DNA of 50,971 bases from Microbispora triticiradicis. GTDB lineage: Bacteria; Actinomycetota; Actinomycetes; Streptosporangiales; Streptosporangiaceae. The position numbers were made by a program, and so were the translations under genes. This document shows positions 25,522 through 36,019 of this stretch, piece after piece (the first letter of the stretch is position 1; the number at the start of each line of letters is the position of its first letter). The notes under the pieces are model-generated. The model was not told where the DNA came from. It was given only the letters and a program-made list of their open reading frames with translations, and did not search any database. The stretch covers positions 1 to 50,971 of the forward strand of contig QFZU02000081.1 in NCBI GenBank assembly GCA_003260025.2, given 5' to 3'.

Positions 25522-26022
25522 TCAGGTCTGGGCGGGGAGCGCGGACCAGTCGATCACCAGGCGCTGCGGGTCCGCGGGGTCGGTCCACACCTGGACCGTC
25601 CGGCCCGGCAGGACGGCGCCCATCAGCAGCCGGGGGAGGATCTGCCGGTGCGCGACCGTGTACGGCGCGCCGGAGGCGGGCTGCACTCGCAGGTCGAAGG
25701 CGACGACGAGCTGGTCGTTCACCGTCGTGCCCGTGTCCCGCATGCTCGCGACCAGGGCGGTGGCCGGCAGACCGGTGCCGACGAGGTCCTGGTTTCCCGT
25801 GCCCAGGAAGCTCTTCATCTGGCCGAAGACGCCGCCCGACGGGCCGCCGCCGCCGACCAGCCTGGAGGCCAGGATGACGACGTCGCCGATCAGCAGGAAC
25901 ATCCCGACGATGAAGGCGGGCAACCCCCACGACATGGTGGAGATCGAGCCCATCCCGTAGATCCCTGCGAACAGCAGGACGATGCCGGCGCTGGCGCCGA
26001 TGATGAAGACGTTCCGCGACAT
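25522..26022 (-). CDS. Membrane protein of unknown function
   Basis: 166 residues from ATG 26022. Two membrane helices (VFIIGASAGIVLLFAGIY and LPAFIVGMFLLIGDVVIL), a Gly-rich link, and a soluble beta part with QLVVAFDLRVQ and GRTVQVWTDPADPQRLVIDW. The last motif is common in small actinobacterial proteins that follow one or two membrane helices. It converges with the DUF916-like gene (16 bases apart). An open frame continues upstream to 26430 but has no similarity there. Confidence 0.65.
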   Translation of the reverse strand: MSRNVFIIGASAGIVLLFAGIYGMGSISTMSWGLPAFIVGMFLLIGDVVILASRLVGGGGPSGGVFGQMKSFLGTGNQDLVGTGLPATALVASMRDTGTTVNDQLVVAFDLRVQPASGAPYTVAHRQILPRLLMGAVLPGRTVQVWTDPADPQRLVIDWSALPAQT

Positions 26023-26115
26023 TGCTCTCAACCCTTCCGGTTTCTTGTACCTCATAGAGATAGGCGGACGGGCTTGATCGACGCTTACACAGCACTTACT
26101 GGCGCCTTCGGCGCA

Positions 26116-26445
26116 ATGGTTACCGTCATCCGCTCGGCCGTTACCGGCCGTCCGGTCCCGGACGTGTTCATCCGCAACCTGTCGGCGCTCATGGACGTCC
26201 CCGAGGACCTGATCGACATCGGCCCGGTGCCCGGCCGCGGCGCTGGAGTGCGGCGCCTGACCATCGGCACGCCCGACCTGCACAGCGACCCCGCGACGGT
26301 CTGGGCGCAGCGGATCGCCCCGCTGGCGATGCCCGGGGCTGTCCTCACCAGCGTCCGCATCGGCCGTCCCGGCGCCGCCCACACCGCGCCGAGAAGGAGA
26401 CCGCCGCGTGAACACCGCCGCAGCCACCACCCGCGAGGTCGTTGA
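26116..26445 (+). CDS. Hypothetical protein, integrative-element context
   Basis: 109 residues from ATG 26116; the frame extends upstream to a TTG near 26074. Reads MVTVIRSAVTGRPVPDVFIR with an orderly codon pattern up to GRPGAAH, then becomes Arg/His-rich where it overlaps the next gene by 38 bases. No ribosome-binding site stands out. Possibly the end of a decayed element gene. Confidence 0.35.
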   Translation: MVTVIRSAVTGRPVPDVFIRNLSALMDVPEDLIDIGPVPGRGAGVRRLTIGTPDLHSDPATVWAQRIAPLAMPGAVLTSVRIGRPGAAHTAPRRRPPREHRRSHHPRGR

Positions 26446-27022
26446 GTTGATGCTCGAAGTGCCCCAAGGAAAGGTGGTCAGCTACGACCTGGCCGCGCTG
26501 TGCTCGGCCCTGGACATCACCGACTCCACCCGCATCACGGTGGAGACCGACGGGTCGCGCCGGGCGATCGTCACGATCTACCCCTCCAACCCGCTGGCTG
26601 AGGTCCGGGCCGTCACCCGCGAGGACCTGGTGATGGGCCGGCACGGTCGCATCGTCACCGGCGTCTACCACAACGGCCGCCCGGCCAAAAAGCGCCTGTT
26701 CGACCCCTCCACTGGCAGCGCCCAGCGGTTCCTGACGTTCGGCACCACCGGCGCCGGCAAGAGCCGGGCCCTGCAGATCGAGCTGGCCGCCGAGAAGATC
26801 AACGGCATCGTGACCTGGCTGGCCGACCTCAAAGAGGGCCAGTCGGTTCCGGAAGCCAAGGGCAACGTCGACTTCTACGGCAGCAGCCAGGAAGCGGCGA
26901 TCCTCATCCTGCGCGCGGGGTGCGCGCACAAAACCCACCTGCTGCGCATCTACGCCAAACTCGACGTCCGCGACCGCGCCTCAGCCGTCGCCGAGGCCTA
27001 CCGCCGCGGCCTGCTCTCCTGA
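26408..27022 (+). pseudogene. Chimeric ORF: FtsK/TraB-like ATPase N-part joined to a LuxR HTH tail
   Basis: 204 residues from GTG 26408 after GAGAAGGAGA. Residues 1-165 resemble FtsK/TraB-type DNA-pumping ATPases of actinomycete integrative elements, with Walker A FGTTGAGKSRAL (about 113-124) and WLADLKEGQSVPE. At about residue 172 the sequence switches to KTHLLRIYAKLDVRDRASAV and AEAYRRGLL, the last half of a LuxR-family HTH. The Walker B and the rest of the ATPase are missing. It is a deletion or recombination junction near 26925 and unlikely to work as a DNA translocase. Confidence 0.65.
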
Positions 27023-27052
27023 CCGAGGATCGGGTCGGCAGGAGGGCCCAGC

Positions 27053-27667
27053 TCAGTCGCCCCGGTGGTTGCGGAGGCCGGCCGGGCGTGCGCGCACCTG
27101 GGCCTTTTCGCCTTGGGGGCCGAAGATGTGGAGGATCTCGACGGCGCGGTCGCCACTCGGGCCGAACCAGTGCGGCTCTGCCGTGTCGAACTCGGCGACC
27201 TCGCCCGGACGCAGTGTGAGCTCGCGCTCCCCGAGGACGAGCAGCAGCTCTCCTGCGAGGACGAACAGCCACTCATAGCCGGCGTGGGTGACGAGCCTGC
27301 GCGGCCGTGGTGCGATCACCTGCTTGAAGACCTGGAGACGGCCCGGGTACCGCGTCAGTGGCACAAGGACGCTTCCGTGGCGGTGCCGCCGCGGGGTCAG
27401 GTGAACCCGGGGGTCGCCGGTCGCCGGGGCGGCGATGAGCTGGTCGAGCGCGACGTGATGTGCTCGGGCGAGCGGTATGAGCAGTTCAAGGGTCGGGCGC
27501 CTCTTGCCGGACTCGATCCGTGACAGGCCGCTGACCGAGATGCCGGTCGCCGCCGACAGCGCCTCGAGGGTCATGCCCCGGTCACGACGCAGCGAGCGCA
27601 GTCGAGGTCCGATGGCGGCGAGCGTCTGCTCCAGTTCGGCGTCCACGCCATCCAGTTTGGGGCACAA
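27053..27667 (-). CDS. XRE-family regulator with C-terminal cupin domain
   Basis: 204 residues. HTH at about 20-75: LRSLRRDRGMTLEALSAATG then SVSGLSRIESGKRRPTLELL. Cupin at about 115-190: YEWLFVLAGELLLVLGE, LRPGEVAEFDTAEPHWFG. Such regulators bind a small molecule in the cupin. It is divergent from the MFS exporter at 27821, its probable target. Confidence 0.92.
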   Translation of the reverse strand: MCPKLDGVDAELEQTLAAIGPRLRSLRRDRGMTLEALSAATGISVSGLSRIESGKRRPTLELLIPLARAHHVALDQLIAAPATGDPRVHLTPRRHRHGSVLVPLTRYPGRLQVFKQVIAPRPRRLVTHAGYEWLFVLAGELLLVLGERELTLRPGEVAEFDTAEPHWFGPSGDRAVEILHIFGPQGEKAQVRARPAGLRNHRGD

Positions 27668-27820
27668 GCGCTGGTCTTCGGATAGACGCTACGGCCAGGT
27701 CGGTTTTTGCGGTCTTCGCAAAAATGCTGGCCGATCCTTTCCCGGCGGCCCGACATTGTTCGCCAGGCCCGTGAGGTCTCGATTCTGCGAGCGCCCACGA
27801 TGCGCCACGAAGGAGCAACC

Positions 27821-29281
27821 ATGGACACGGAACCCGGTGTGCCCAGACGCTGGACGGTGCTGGCGATCTGCTGCCTCAGCCTTTTCCTGGTCGGACTGGA
27901 CACCACGATCGTGAACGTCGGCCTGCCGGCGATAGGCGCCGGCCTGCACGTCGGCACTCGCGGTCTGGAGTGGACGGTCGACGCCTACACACTCGTGCTG
28001 GCCGGCTTGCTGATCTCGTCCGGCGCGCTGGCCGACCGCATCGGACGGCGCCGCGTGTTCCAGATAGGGCTGGTCGTCTTCGGCACCGCGTCCGTGGCGT
28101 GCGCGCTCGCGCCGGCCATCGGCGTGCTGGTAGTGGCACGCGCGGTGCAGGGTGTCGGCGGATCGATGCTCAGCCCGGTAGCGCTGGCGATCGTCGTCAA
28201 CCTGATCACCGAGCCGAAGGAGCGAGCGCGAGCGATCGGCGTGTGGGCCGCTGTCTTCGGCGTCAGCATGGCCGCCGGGCCCATCGTGGGCGGCGCTCTG
28301 GTCTCAGGCGCCGGCTGGCGATCGGTTTTCTGGATCAATGTGCCGGTCGTCGCCGTGGCGCTGGTGCTGACCGCGGTCTTCGTCCCGGAGTCCCGCGCGG
28401 AGCGACCGCGCCGGCTCGACGGCCCGGGGCAGTTGCTGCTGACCGTCGTGGTCGGCTGTTCGGTCGCCGTGCTGATCGAGGGACCGCGCATCGGGTGGGA
28501 CTCGCCCACGGCGATCGCGGGCTACCTCGTCGTCGCCGTCGCCGCGGCCGCTTTCGGATGGGTCGAGTCACGACGGACCGAGCCGCTGGTGGACCCCCGG
28601 TTGTTCCGCCGGCCGCCGTTCATCGCCGCCGTCGTCAGCGCGGTCGTGGTGTTCATCGCCCTCAGCGTGACCCTGCTGCTCAACACCCTCTACCTGCAGC
28701 ATACGAGGGGCATGACCCCGGTGGCCGCAGGAGCGGTCACGCTTCCGATGGCCGTCGCCGCGACCGTGTGCGCGCCGCTTTCCGGGATGCTCGTCGGACG
28801 TTTCGGCCCACGCCCGCCGCTGATGCTCGCTGGGGGCTTCATCACGGCCGGCGGTCTTTGCCTCGCAGGTATCGGCGATGACACCGACATCCGGTTGCTC
28901 TCGCTGGCCTACCTGCTCGTCGGCATCGGGTTCGGATTCGCGAACGCGCCGATCACCAACACCGCGGTCAGCGGCCTGCCGCCCGCCCGCGCCGGCGTCG
29001 CCGGAGGGATCACCTCCACCGCCCGTCAGCTCGGCTCGGCCCTCGGTGTCGCTGCCGCAGGCAGCATCATCGCCGGCGCCCCGCCCGCCCATCTCGCCGA
29101 AGCATCGCGACCCGGTTGGCTCCTCGTCGCAGCCTGCGGCCTGCTCGTACTTGCCGCAACCCTGGCCGCCCCCGCTTCCGGCGGCCGAAAACCGCAAGCG
29201 GGCGGACAGCCAGGCGACGACAGGCGGACAGCGGAGGCACAGGTGGGCGCCGGCCGAGGCGGCCGGTCGACCAACATCTGA
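27821..29281 (+). CDS. MFS drug exporter, DHA2 family (EmrB/QacA type)
   Basis: 486 residues from ATG 27821, preceded by AAGGAG. About 14 membrane helices. Motifs: LFLVGLDTTIVNVGLPAIG (helix 1), ADRIGRRRVFQIG (motif A), GPIVGGALVSGAGWRSVFWI (motif C). Proton-driven export of drugs or other toxic molecules across the cytoplasmic membrane. Probably controlled by the divergent XRE-cupin regulator. An in-frame ATG at 27707 is upstream of a non-conserved stretch and is not used. Confidence 0.94.
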   Translation: MDTEPGVPRRWTVLAICCLSLFLVGLDTTIVNVGLPAIGAGLHVGTRGLEWTVDAYTLVLAGLLISSGALADRIGRRRVFQIGLVVFGTASVACALAPAIGVLVVARAVQGVGGSMLSPVALAIVVNLITEPKERARAIGVWAAVFGVSMAAGPIVGGALVSGAGWRSVFWINVPVVAVALVLTAVFVPESRAERPRRLDGPGQLLLTVVVGCSVAVLIEGPRIGWDSPTAIAGYLVVAVAAAAFGWVESRRTEPLVDPRLFRRPPFIAAVVSAVVVFIALSVTLLLNTLYLQHTRGMTPVAAGAVTLPMAVAATVCAPLSGMLVGRFGPRPPLMLAGGFITAGGLCLAGIGDDTDIRLLSLAYLLVGIGFGFANAPITNTAVSGLPPARAGVAGGITSTARQLGSALGVAAAGSIIAGAPPAHLAEASRPGWLLVAACGLLVLAATLAAPASGGRKPQAGGQPGDDRRTAEAQVGAGRGGRSTNI

Positions 29282-29438
29282 ACCGTTCGCGCCGAAGGCC
29301 GCGAACATCTGACGACACGTGCCGATCGCCCGGAGGCGGCTTCGGTCGTCACCAGCGCTCGCGAGCCCCAGGACAGCAGTGCCCCCTGACAGGGCCGGCG
29401 TCGGCGCGGCTCCCTGTGGCTGGCTTCCTCGTCGGCTG

Positions 29439-29633
29439 TCAGCCACATTTTTGGCAGCGGATCACCGCGTGGGCGGTGGTGTGGCTGACTGCGTTGTTGG
29501 CGAGGTCGGCCAGTTTGCGGTAGCTGGGCTTGCCGCGGTGGCGATACAGCTCCTGCAACCGGTCGCGGAGGGTGGCCAGGGCGTCCTGAGTCGATGCGGG
29601 CGATGAGGTGTCGGGCATGGTGGGATCGAGCAT
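29439..29633 (-). pseudogene. N-terminal remnant of an actinobacterial HTH-like signalling protein
   Basis: Reads LRDRLQELYRHRGKPSYRKL then ADLANNAVSHTTAHAVIRCQ, the start seen in many large actinobacterial proteins with an N-terminal helix-turn-helix-like region before TPR, NB-ARC or WD40 parts. It stops right after CQKCG, so only about 64 residues remain. Confidence 0.5.
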
Positions 29634-30002
29634 CCCAGACCGTCGGAAAACGTAAAGCCGTTTCGGGTGAACTGATCCTCGCAGCCACCACGCCCTCTCA
29701 CCGGCGGGGCAGAGTGCGTCAGGAATCGTAAACGCCGCAGCTCGGTGGTGTCAGCGGCCGTCAGCATCCGTCAGGTGCTGTACGACTTCATCCCGTTGTG
29801 TCAAAGATCGGGCGAGAACGTCAACGGGCCTTCTGTGTCCTGCAGCCTGGACTCACGCCGCGAAATCCTCCGTCGGCGCCGCCCCGGCACCTGCCATCGA
29901 CACAGGTGAACAGGGTGGCGGGTACAGGCCCGTCGCAACCGTCGCCGGTACCACGCCACCCCGCGGGGCGCACTCCACCTATGGCAAGGGGACGCACCCC
30001 CA
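29634..30002. other. About 370 bases without a supportable gene
   Basis: Short open frames only. The stretch lies between the HTH remnant and a small membrane protein gene. Nothing recognisable was seen. Confidence 0.35.
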
Positions 30003-30154
30003 TGACGATCCTGTCTCAGCCGACCGCCGTCGGCACCATCGGCGCCCTGCTGCTGGTTTTCCTCGCCATCCTCGCCGTGGTCTATGTGTTCTCCGCCGAC
30101 CCCGGCCGCCGGACCCGGGCACTGCGGGTGCTGCGCCTCCTGCTGCGCCGCTGA
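30003..30154 (+). CDS. Small single-span membrane protein (50 aa)
   Basis: ATG 30003 after AAGGGGACGCACCCCC. One hydrophobic helix (TIGALLLVFLAILAVVYVFS) and a basic tail RRTRALRVLRLLLRR. Small proteins of this form are frequent in actinomycete integrative elements, where the neighbouring integrase fits. Function unknown. Confidence 0.45.
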
Positions 30155-30204
30155 CACCCGATCCCCTCGCAGGGGCACAGGGCCGGGCCATCACGTCGGC
30201 TGAT

Positions 30205-31148
30205 TCAGCGCCGGTGTGCGGCAGGATCCCGGCCCTCTTGCCAGCGGGCCAGCGCCTCGGGGGAGACACGGGCGTAGCGGGCCAGCGAGGCGACCGAGGT
30301 GTGCCCGGAGTAGGCCAGCAGCGTGGAGGTGTTGGCGCCGTCTTCCGCGGCGTGCGTCAGCGCCGAATGGCGCAGCTGGTGCAGCGTCCACGGCCCGCCC
30401 GCAAGTTCGGCGGTGGCGGTCTCGAAGCACTCGGCGGCTCGGCGGTAGGACAGGCGGGCCCGCCCCGAGGCCAGGTCGAGGTCGGCGGGCGGCAGCACGA
30501 CGCGGGCGTGGCGGCCGGTGAGGAAGACCGGCCCGGTGCCGCGGCCGGCCAGCAGGCGGGGCAGCAGCCGGGCGGTGGCGGTGCGCCAGACGATGACGTG
30601 TCGACCGCGCCGCCCTTGCGCCGCACCCGGGCCCGGCGGTTGCGCGGATCGAGGTCGGCCACGTCCAGGGCGAGGACCTCCTCGGCGCGGGCCGCGGACT
30701 CATACAGCAGCCGCCCCAGCGTCCGCTCGCGCAGCCCGAGCTTGGGGCGGGTCAGCAGCGCCTCCACCTCCGCGCGGGCCAGCGCCCGGGTGCGGTCGGG
30801 GGTGCGCGAGCGGCGGCGGATGCGCCGCAGCGGGTCCCCGGCCAGTCAGCCCTGCGCCACCCACCAGGTGCAGGCCGAGCTCAGCGCGTCCAGCCGGGCG
30901 TTGAAGGTCGCCGCCGCGGCGCCGCCCCACCGCGCGGCGAACCACGTGGCGAGGTGGTCGGCGCCGGCCTCGCCCTCGAGTTCGGCCAGCGGGGCGCGCT
31001 CGCCGAGCTCGGCGGCCAGGGCGCGCAGCGCGATGCCGTAGGCGCGGGCGGTGTTGGGGTTGGGCACCTGGGCGAGGAACGCGCCGGCCGCCGCGCCCAG
31101 CGGTGGCGCGGCCGACGGCTGCAGGCGGTGGACCGACCCCACGAGCAC
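30205..31148 (-). pseudogene. Tyrosine recombinase/integrase 2, broken by a stop codon and a frameshift
   Basis: Catalytic end: WTLHQLRHSALTHAAEDGA (HxxR), LLAYSGHTSVASLARYARVS with the nucleophile Tyr. The first part of the catalytic domain (GRLLYESAARAEEVLALDVA, with Ala-Arg-Ala-Glu where most family members have an Arg-containing GLR.SE) lies in another frame; the shift is near 30600. The N-terminal SAM-like domain (NTARAYGIALRALAAELG) is cut off by an in-frame TGA at 30846-30848. The likely start is GTG 31148, just downstream of a pair of repeats. The full protein would have been about 310 residues. Confidence 0.78.
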
Positions 31149-31157
31149 CCCCTGAGG

Positions 31158-31256
31158 GCTATCGCAGATAAGCAGGGGGAGTCGCCCCCGCCGCGGCGGG
31201 GCGTTCTCCCAGGACGGCATCGACGCTATCGCAGATAATCACTCACTATCTGCGAT
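31158..31256. repeat. Repeats of the integrase upstream region
   Basis: GCTATCGCAGATAA occurs at 31158-31171 and again at 31225-31238 as a direct repeat. The core ATCGCAGATA is present a third time inverted (TATCTGCGAT, 31247-31256), giving a 10-base inverted repeat with a 9-base spacer. They lie just upstream of the integrase GTG and so may be recombinase binding sites, an attachment site or an operator. Confidence 0.6.
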
Positions 31257-31323
31257 GAGAGAAGGCTCCTGCCGATCGCCTCCCTCGCCCCGCTGGCCCT
31301 TCAGCCGCATTCTGCCTAAGGGT

Positions 31324-31572
31324 TCAGCCCAGCCAGTCGATTCGCAGGATGTGGACCTCACGCTGCTCGTCGAGGACGAGGTATACGGCCAAGCCGCAGC
31401 GACCGAAGGCGTGGGTGAGCATGTTGGCCTTCGGGTTGTCCGGATTCAGGCGCTGGCCACTCCAGGGATGAGTCTCCAACAGCGCCCGGAGTTCGAGGAA
31501 CGGGTTGATTGCCTCTGTCGGCAGGGCCTCGACCTGCTGTCGTGCACCAGGGTCGAGGTCAACCTTGTACAC
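31324..31572 (-). CDS. RelE/ParE-like toxin
   Basis: 82 residues from GTG 31572: YKVDLDPGARQQVEALPTEA, then RCGLAVYLVLDEQREVHILR, the RelE/ParE fold pattern. Such toxins cut mRNA on the ribosome or block gyrase; which one cannot be told. The GTG directly follows the stop of the 31573 gene, so the two are co-translated, with the partner upstream as usual for an antitoxin. Confidence 0.75.
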   Translation of the reverse strand: MYKVDLDPGARQQVEALPTEAINPFLELRALLETHPWSGQRLNPDNPKANMLTHAFGRCGLAVYLVLDEQREVHILRIDWLG

Positions 31573-31950
31573 CTATTGTCCCTTTTGCGCTCTGCTTCGG
31601 AGCCTCGCCTCGAACGCTTCGTCCCAGAGGACGCCGCCGGTCGGTTCCCCGAGGTCGGCGCGACGTTGAATCTCCTCGGCCCGGTCGATCATGCGGGCGT
31701 ACTCGACCCGATCGGCTTTGAGTACGGCGTGCCGCCACCAGCTCTCGACACACTCGTGCAGCGGAGCCAGGTCCAGGTCGTCACCGGCTTTCCGGAGGGC
31801 TTCGCGGTACTGCCGGTCGAAGGCATCCAGATCTTCAACGGGAAGAGCTGCGCGAATGGCGCGTGGGCTGCGGTCGTTACGGAGCGACGCACGGATCTCC
31901 TCGGGGGTTCGCCCGTGCCCCGGCTCGTGGGGTTGCGCCGTCATGGTCAA
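31573..31950 (-). CDS. DUF6247-type protein, probable antitoxin
   Basis: 125 residues. The middle (ALPVEDLDAFDRQYREAL, LDLAPLHECVESWWRHAVL) is characteristic of DUF6247, a family usually found next to small RelE-like proteins in actinobacteria. The N-terminus RTPEEIRASLRNDRSPRAIR may be the DNA-contacting part. It abuts the toxin gene with no gap. Confidence 0.72.
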   Translation of the reverse strand: MTMTAQPHEPGHGRTPEEIRASLRNDRSPRAIRAALPVEDLDAFDRQYREALRKAGDDLDLAPLHECVESWWRHAVLKADRVEYARMIDRAEEIQRRADLGEPTGGVLWDEAFEARLRSRAQKGQ

Positions 31951-32392
31951 CTCCTCTCCCGGCTCAGCTAGAGGATACAGAGCGCCTCGGCCGGGGCGGC
32001 CAATAAATCAGCGTCGAGGGTTCACGGCCGAACCCGTTTGTGGAGGTGGTTCCCGTCCTTCCGGCGGGTTCTTGATGCAGTGAGGAGGCCGTCCGCCTGC
32101 GCCGGGAGTTGGCCGAGCTCAACCGGGATGCCTACCGCGCATTCGGGCGGCGGAGGCGGGCAGAGCATCGGCCCGTTTTGGCCGGCGATCCGGATCCAGG
32201 ACGGGTCGCGGTCTAGACGATCACGCCGGAGGGGTACGTCGCCGCGCCGGGCGCGGACGATCACGGAGGCCGGGGGTCCGTGGCGGACGCCGGGGCGATT
32301 GCCGAGGCCAAATTCGTGTTCACGCCTGCGAGTCCTCCCTCACCAGAACACCGCACGGCCCAAGCACGGGTCCCGGCACAAGGGAGCAGGAC
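31951..32392. other. About 440 bases without a supportable gene
   Basis: Only short open frames without motifs. It is probably decayed element sequence between the toxin-antitoxin pair and the zinc-binding gene. Confidence 0.35.
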
Positions 32393-33760
<1,368 letters not shown>

Positions 33761-33764
33761 CCGA

Positions 33765-33790
33765 GTCTCCACAAAACCCGGCGCGGTTCA
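33765..33790. repeat. Right terminal repeat of the IS3 element
   Basis: GTCTCCACAAAACCCGGCGC followed by GGTTCA, the right-end type used by actinomycete IS3 elements (TGAACC.C.CCGGGTTTTGTGGAGAC when read inward). Adjacent sequence after 33790 belongs to another gene fragment. Confidence 0.7.
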
Positions 33791-34206
33791 GGCATCGGCG
33801 TAGAGCTTGGCCGTTCCCAGGGGTTGGCGGAAAGGGAATCGGCGGCGAAGTCGCCGACGGCGGCGAGGGCCGGGACCGGTTCGAGCGCCTGGACGAACCC
33901 GCTCAGGTAGAGCGGGAAGGCGGTGACGACGAGCGGGCTGGCCAGCAGTTCATCACACCTGGCGCGCAACTCGTCCCGCGGCAGCAGGCCCAGCTGCGTC
34001 TTGGCCGCCCACAGCAGGGCGACTTTGGCGGGGGCCCCCGGGTGCGACTGCCGTATGGCGAGTTCGAGCTGGGCCCGGTCGCAGCCCAGCGACAGCGCGA
34101 GGCTCTCCAGCGTGAACAGGAAGCCGAGCATGGCGCCGACCTGCCGTAGGCCGGTGTCGTCGTCGGCGAAGGCGGTGGGCAGCAGCGTGCAGTAGTGCGC
34201 GTATCC
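33791..34206 (-). pseudogene. Gene fragment, family not recognised, cut by the IS3 end
   Basis: The minus frame reads as true protein: TGLRQVGAMLGFLFTLESLA, ELAIRQSHPGAPAKVALLWA, SPLVVTAFPLYLSGFVQALE. It is helical and lacks a start and an end: the 3' side ends at the IS3 repeat, and the 5' side loses quality near 34206, where a plus-strand fragment begins. It may be the C-terminal part of a large multi-domain protein. Confidence 0.45.
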
Positions 34207-34531
34207 GGCCCTGCCGACGCTGATCACGACGCTGCGCAGGCACGCGCAGGAGCTGGTGCCGGTGCTCGTCCGGGAGGCGGGCCGCACCTTCCCCGGTAAC
34301 CTCGCCGAGCTGGATGGGTGGACGCCGCCGTGGGAACGGCCGGCCGTACCGGCGGAGCGGGCCCGCCCGGCCGCCGTGCTGAGCGAGCCGGTCGCCGCAC
34401 TGGTGGCCCGGCACCCGCAGGCGTGCGACGCCGTGGCGGCCCTGCTCGCTTGCCCAGCACTGGTGGCTGGCCGGAGCTGTAGGAGTTCCGGGCCGTCACG
34501 GACCGCATGCGCCCACACGGCTTCGCCGTAG
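34206..34531 (+). pseudogene. Gene fragment, family not recognised
   Basis: The plus frame reads YPALPTLITTLRRHAQELVP, LVREAGRTFPGNLAELDGW, then PVAALVARHPQACDAVAALL before the quality drops near 34480. It has no start codon of its own and points the other way from the fragment at 33791-34206. Confidence 0.4.
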
Positions 34532-34758
34532 GGGGAACGGTCATTCATGATCCGGAAGGTACTGGCCGGTCCCGACAAAACCGGTACGCCCTCACCCGGC
34601 ATGTGAAAAGACACATGCCGGGCTCGGATAGATACCGTGGCCGACCGACGGCACCTGTGGCGATGAGTGCGGAGTTGCCGCTCGATCGCATTGTTGGTCA
34701 TGCAGGTCGCTGCGGCGGCCACAGAAGAGCCGCCGGGAGTTCTGATTGGTGGCGACGG

Positions 34759-35625
34759 TCACGTTGCGGCGCTGGTCGAGAAGTGTTGCCGGTATCGCTC
34801 TGGGGTGGTGGTCAGGTGCCGGGCGAAGACCCGGTGCAGCGTCTCGCCGTGTTTGTACCCGACCATCCTGGCGATGGTGCCGATGGTTAGGTCCGTCGTC
34901 TCCAGCAGGCGGCGGGCCCCCTCGACACGCAGGCCTTCCACGAAGGCACCCGGGGTACTGCCGGTTTCGGCGCGGAAGGCACGGGCGAAGCTCCGCGCTC
35001 ATCCCCGCCCGCCGTGCCAGCACGGCCACGCTCAGGTCTTCTCCCGGATGGTCGGGCAGCCGTTGCTGTACAGACCGGATTGCTGGGGTCCGTGCGGGCT
35101 GCGCAAGCAGTTGGGTACTGAACTGTGCCTGGCCCCCGGGTCTTCAGGTGAAGACGACGAACCAGCGGGCAATCAACTGCGCCACCTCGGTGCCGTGGTC
35201 GTCCTCGACCAGCGCCAGCACGAGATCGATGCCGGCGGTAACCCCCGCCGAGGCCCACCGGCTCCAGTCGCGCTCATAGATCCGGTCCGGTTCGACGAGC
35301 ACGCGCGGGAAACGCTCGGCGAGCAGCCGTGCGACGACCAATGTGTCGTCGCACGGTAGCCGTCGAGCAGCCCGGCCGCGGCCAGGAGCAGTGAGCCCGC
35401 GCAGACCGAGGTCACGCGGCGCGACCGCCGAGCGAGTGCCGGAAGCTCCCGGACCACCTCGGCGGACACCGTCGGGTCGAAGACCCCGTTGCCGCCGATC
35501 ACGATCATCGTGTCGATCTCGTCGTCGCCGGACGACATCTCCCGCAGCGAGTGCTCGACCTGCACCGTCAAGCCGTCGTCGATGGTGACGGCACCGATCG
35601 CACCGGTCCGCTTGAGTTGCGCCAT
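34759..35625 (-). pseudogene. GlxA-type AraC-family regulator, several frameshifts
   Basis: The DJ-1/PfpI part runs in one frame from ATG 35625 (TMIVIGGNGVFDPT, TSVCAGSLLLAAAGLLDGYR), then changes frame near 35335 (FPRVLVEPDRIYERD, IDLVLALVEDDHGTEVAQLI), meets a stop at 35144, and continues in other frames as VAVLARRAGMSA and finally TDLTIGTIARMVGYKHGETL and the HTH end ATTPERYRQHF-type tail. At least three shifts or stops, so a dead gene. It resembles the intact regulator at 1332 in type but not closely. Confidence 0.75.
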
Positions 35626-35726
35626 GGTCTACCTTTCTGTGACGCAGCGACGTATGCGATCACAGAAAGGGAAATACACGTTACGGCAGGTCAAAGCTCG
35701 CACGGCGCACGCGGCTTGCCTACTCT

Positions 35727-35972
35727 TTGTCCTATTGCTCCCGCGCCGAAGCCCGCCAGCTATTGCTACGCGTCCATGCCGGTTTCGTCGACCACCGCGG
35801 CGGCCGCCGGCGCCGCCTGCTGACCCTGCTGGAGACCGCGAACGATTCGCGTCGTCAGACGTACTTCCGGCTCCTCGCCGTCGTCAACGGCTGGCCGCCT
35901 CCGGACGACCTGACCCCGCCCCTCACCTGGTTCATCGCCGCCCTGCACGCCCACGCGTCCGACCAGCGGTGA
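35727..35972 (+). pseudogene. C-terminal fragment of a probable regulator
   Basis: Reads LLTLLETANDSRRQTYFRLL then AVVNGWPPPDDLTPPLTWFI and AALHAH. The RYWQLL.xINGWPP pattern is typical of the helical ends of some actinobacterial regulators of the MerR type. No DNA-binding part is present. Not certain. Confidence 0.4.
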
Positions 35973-36019
35973 CACATCCTGCGCCTCCTGGAAGGTCACG
36001 CCGGATCGGCGATCGGGAT

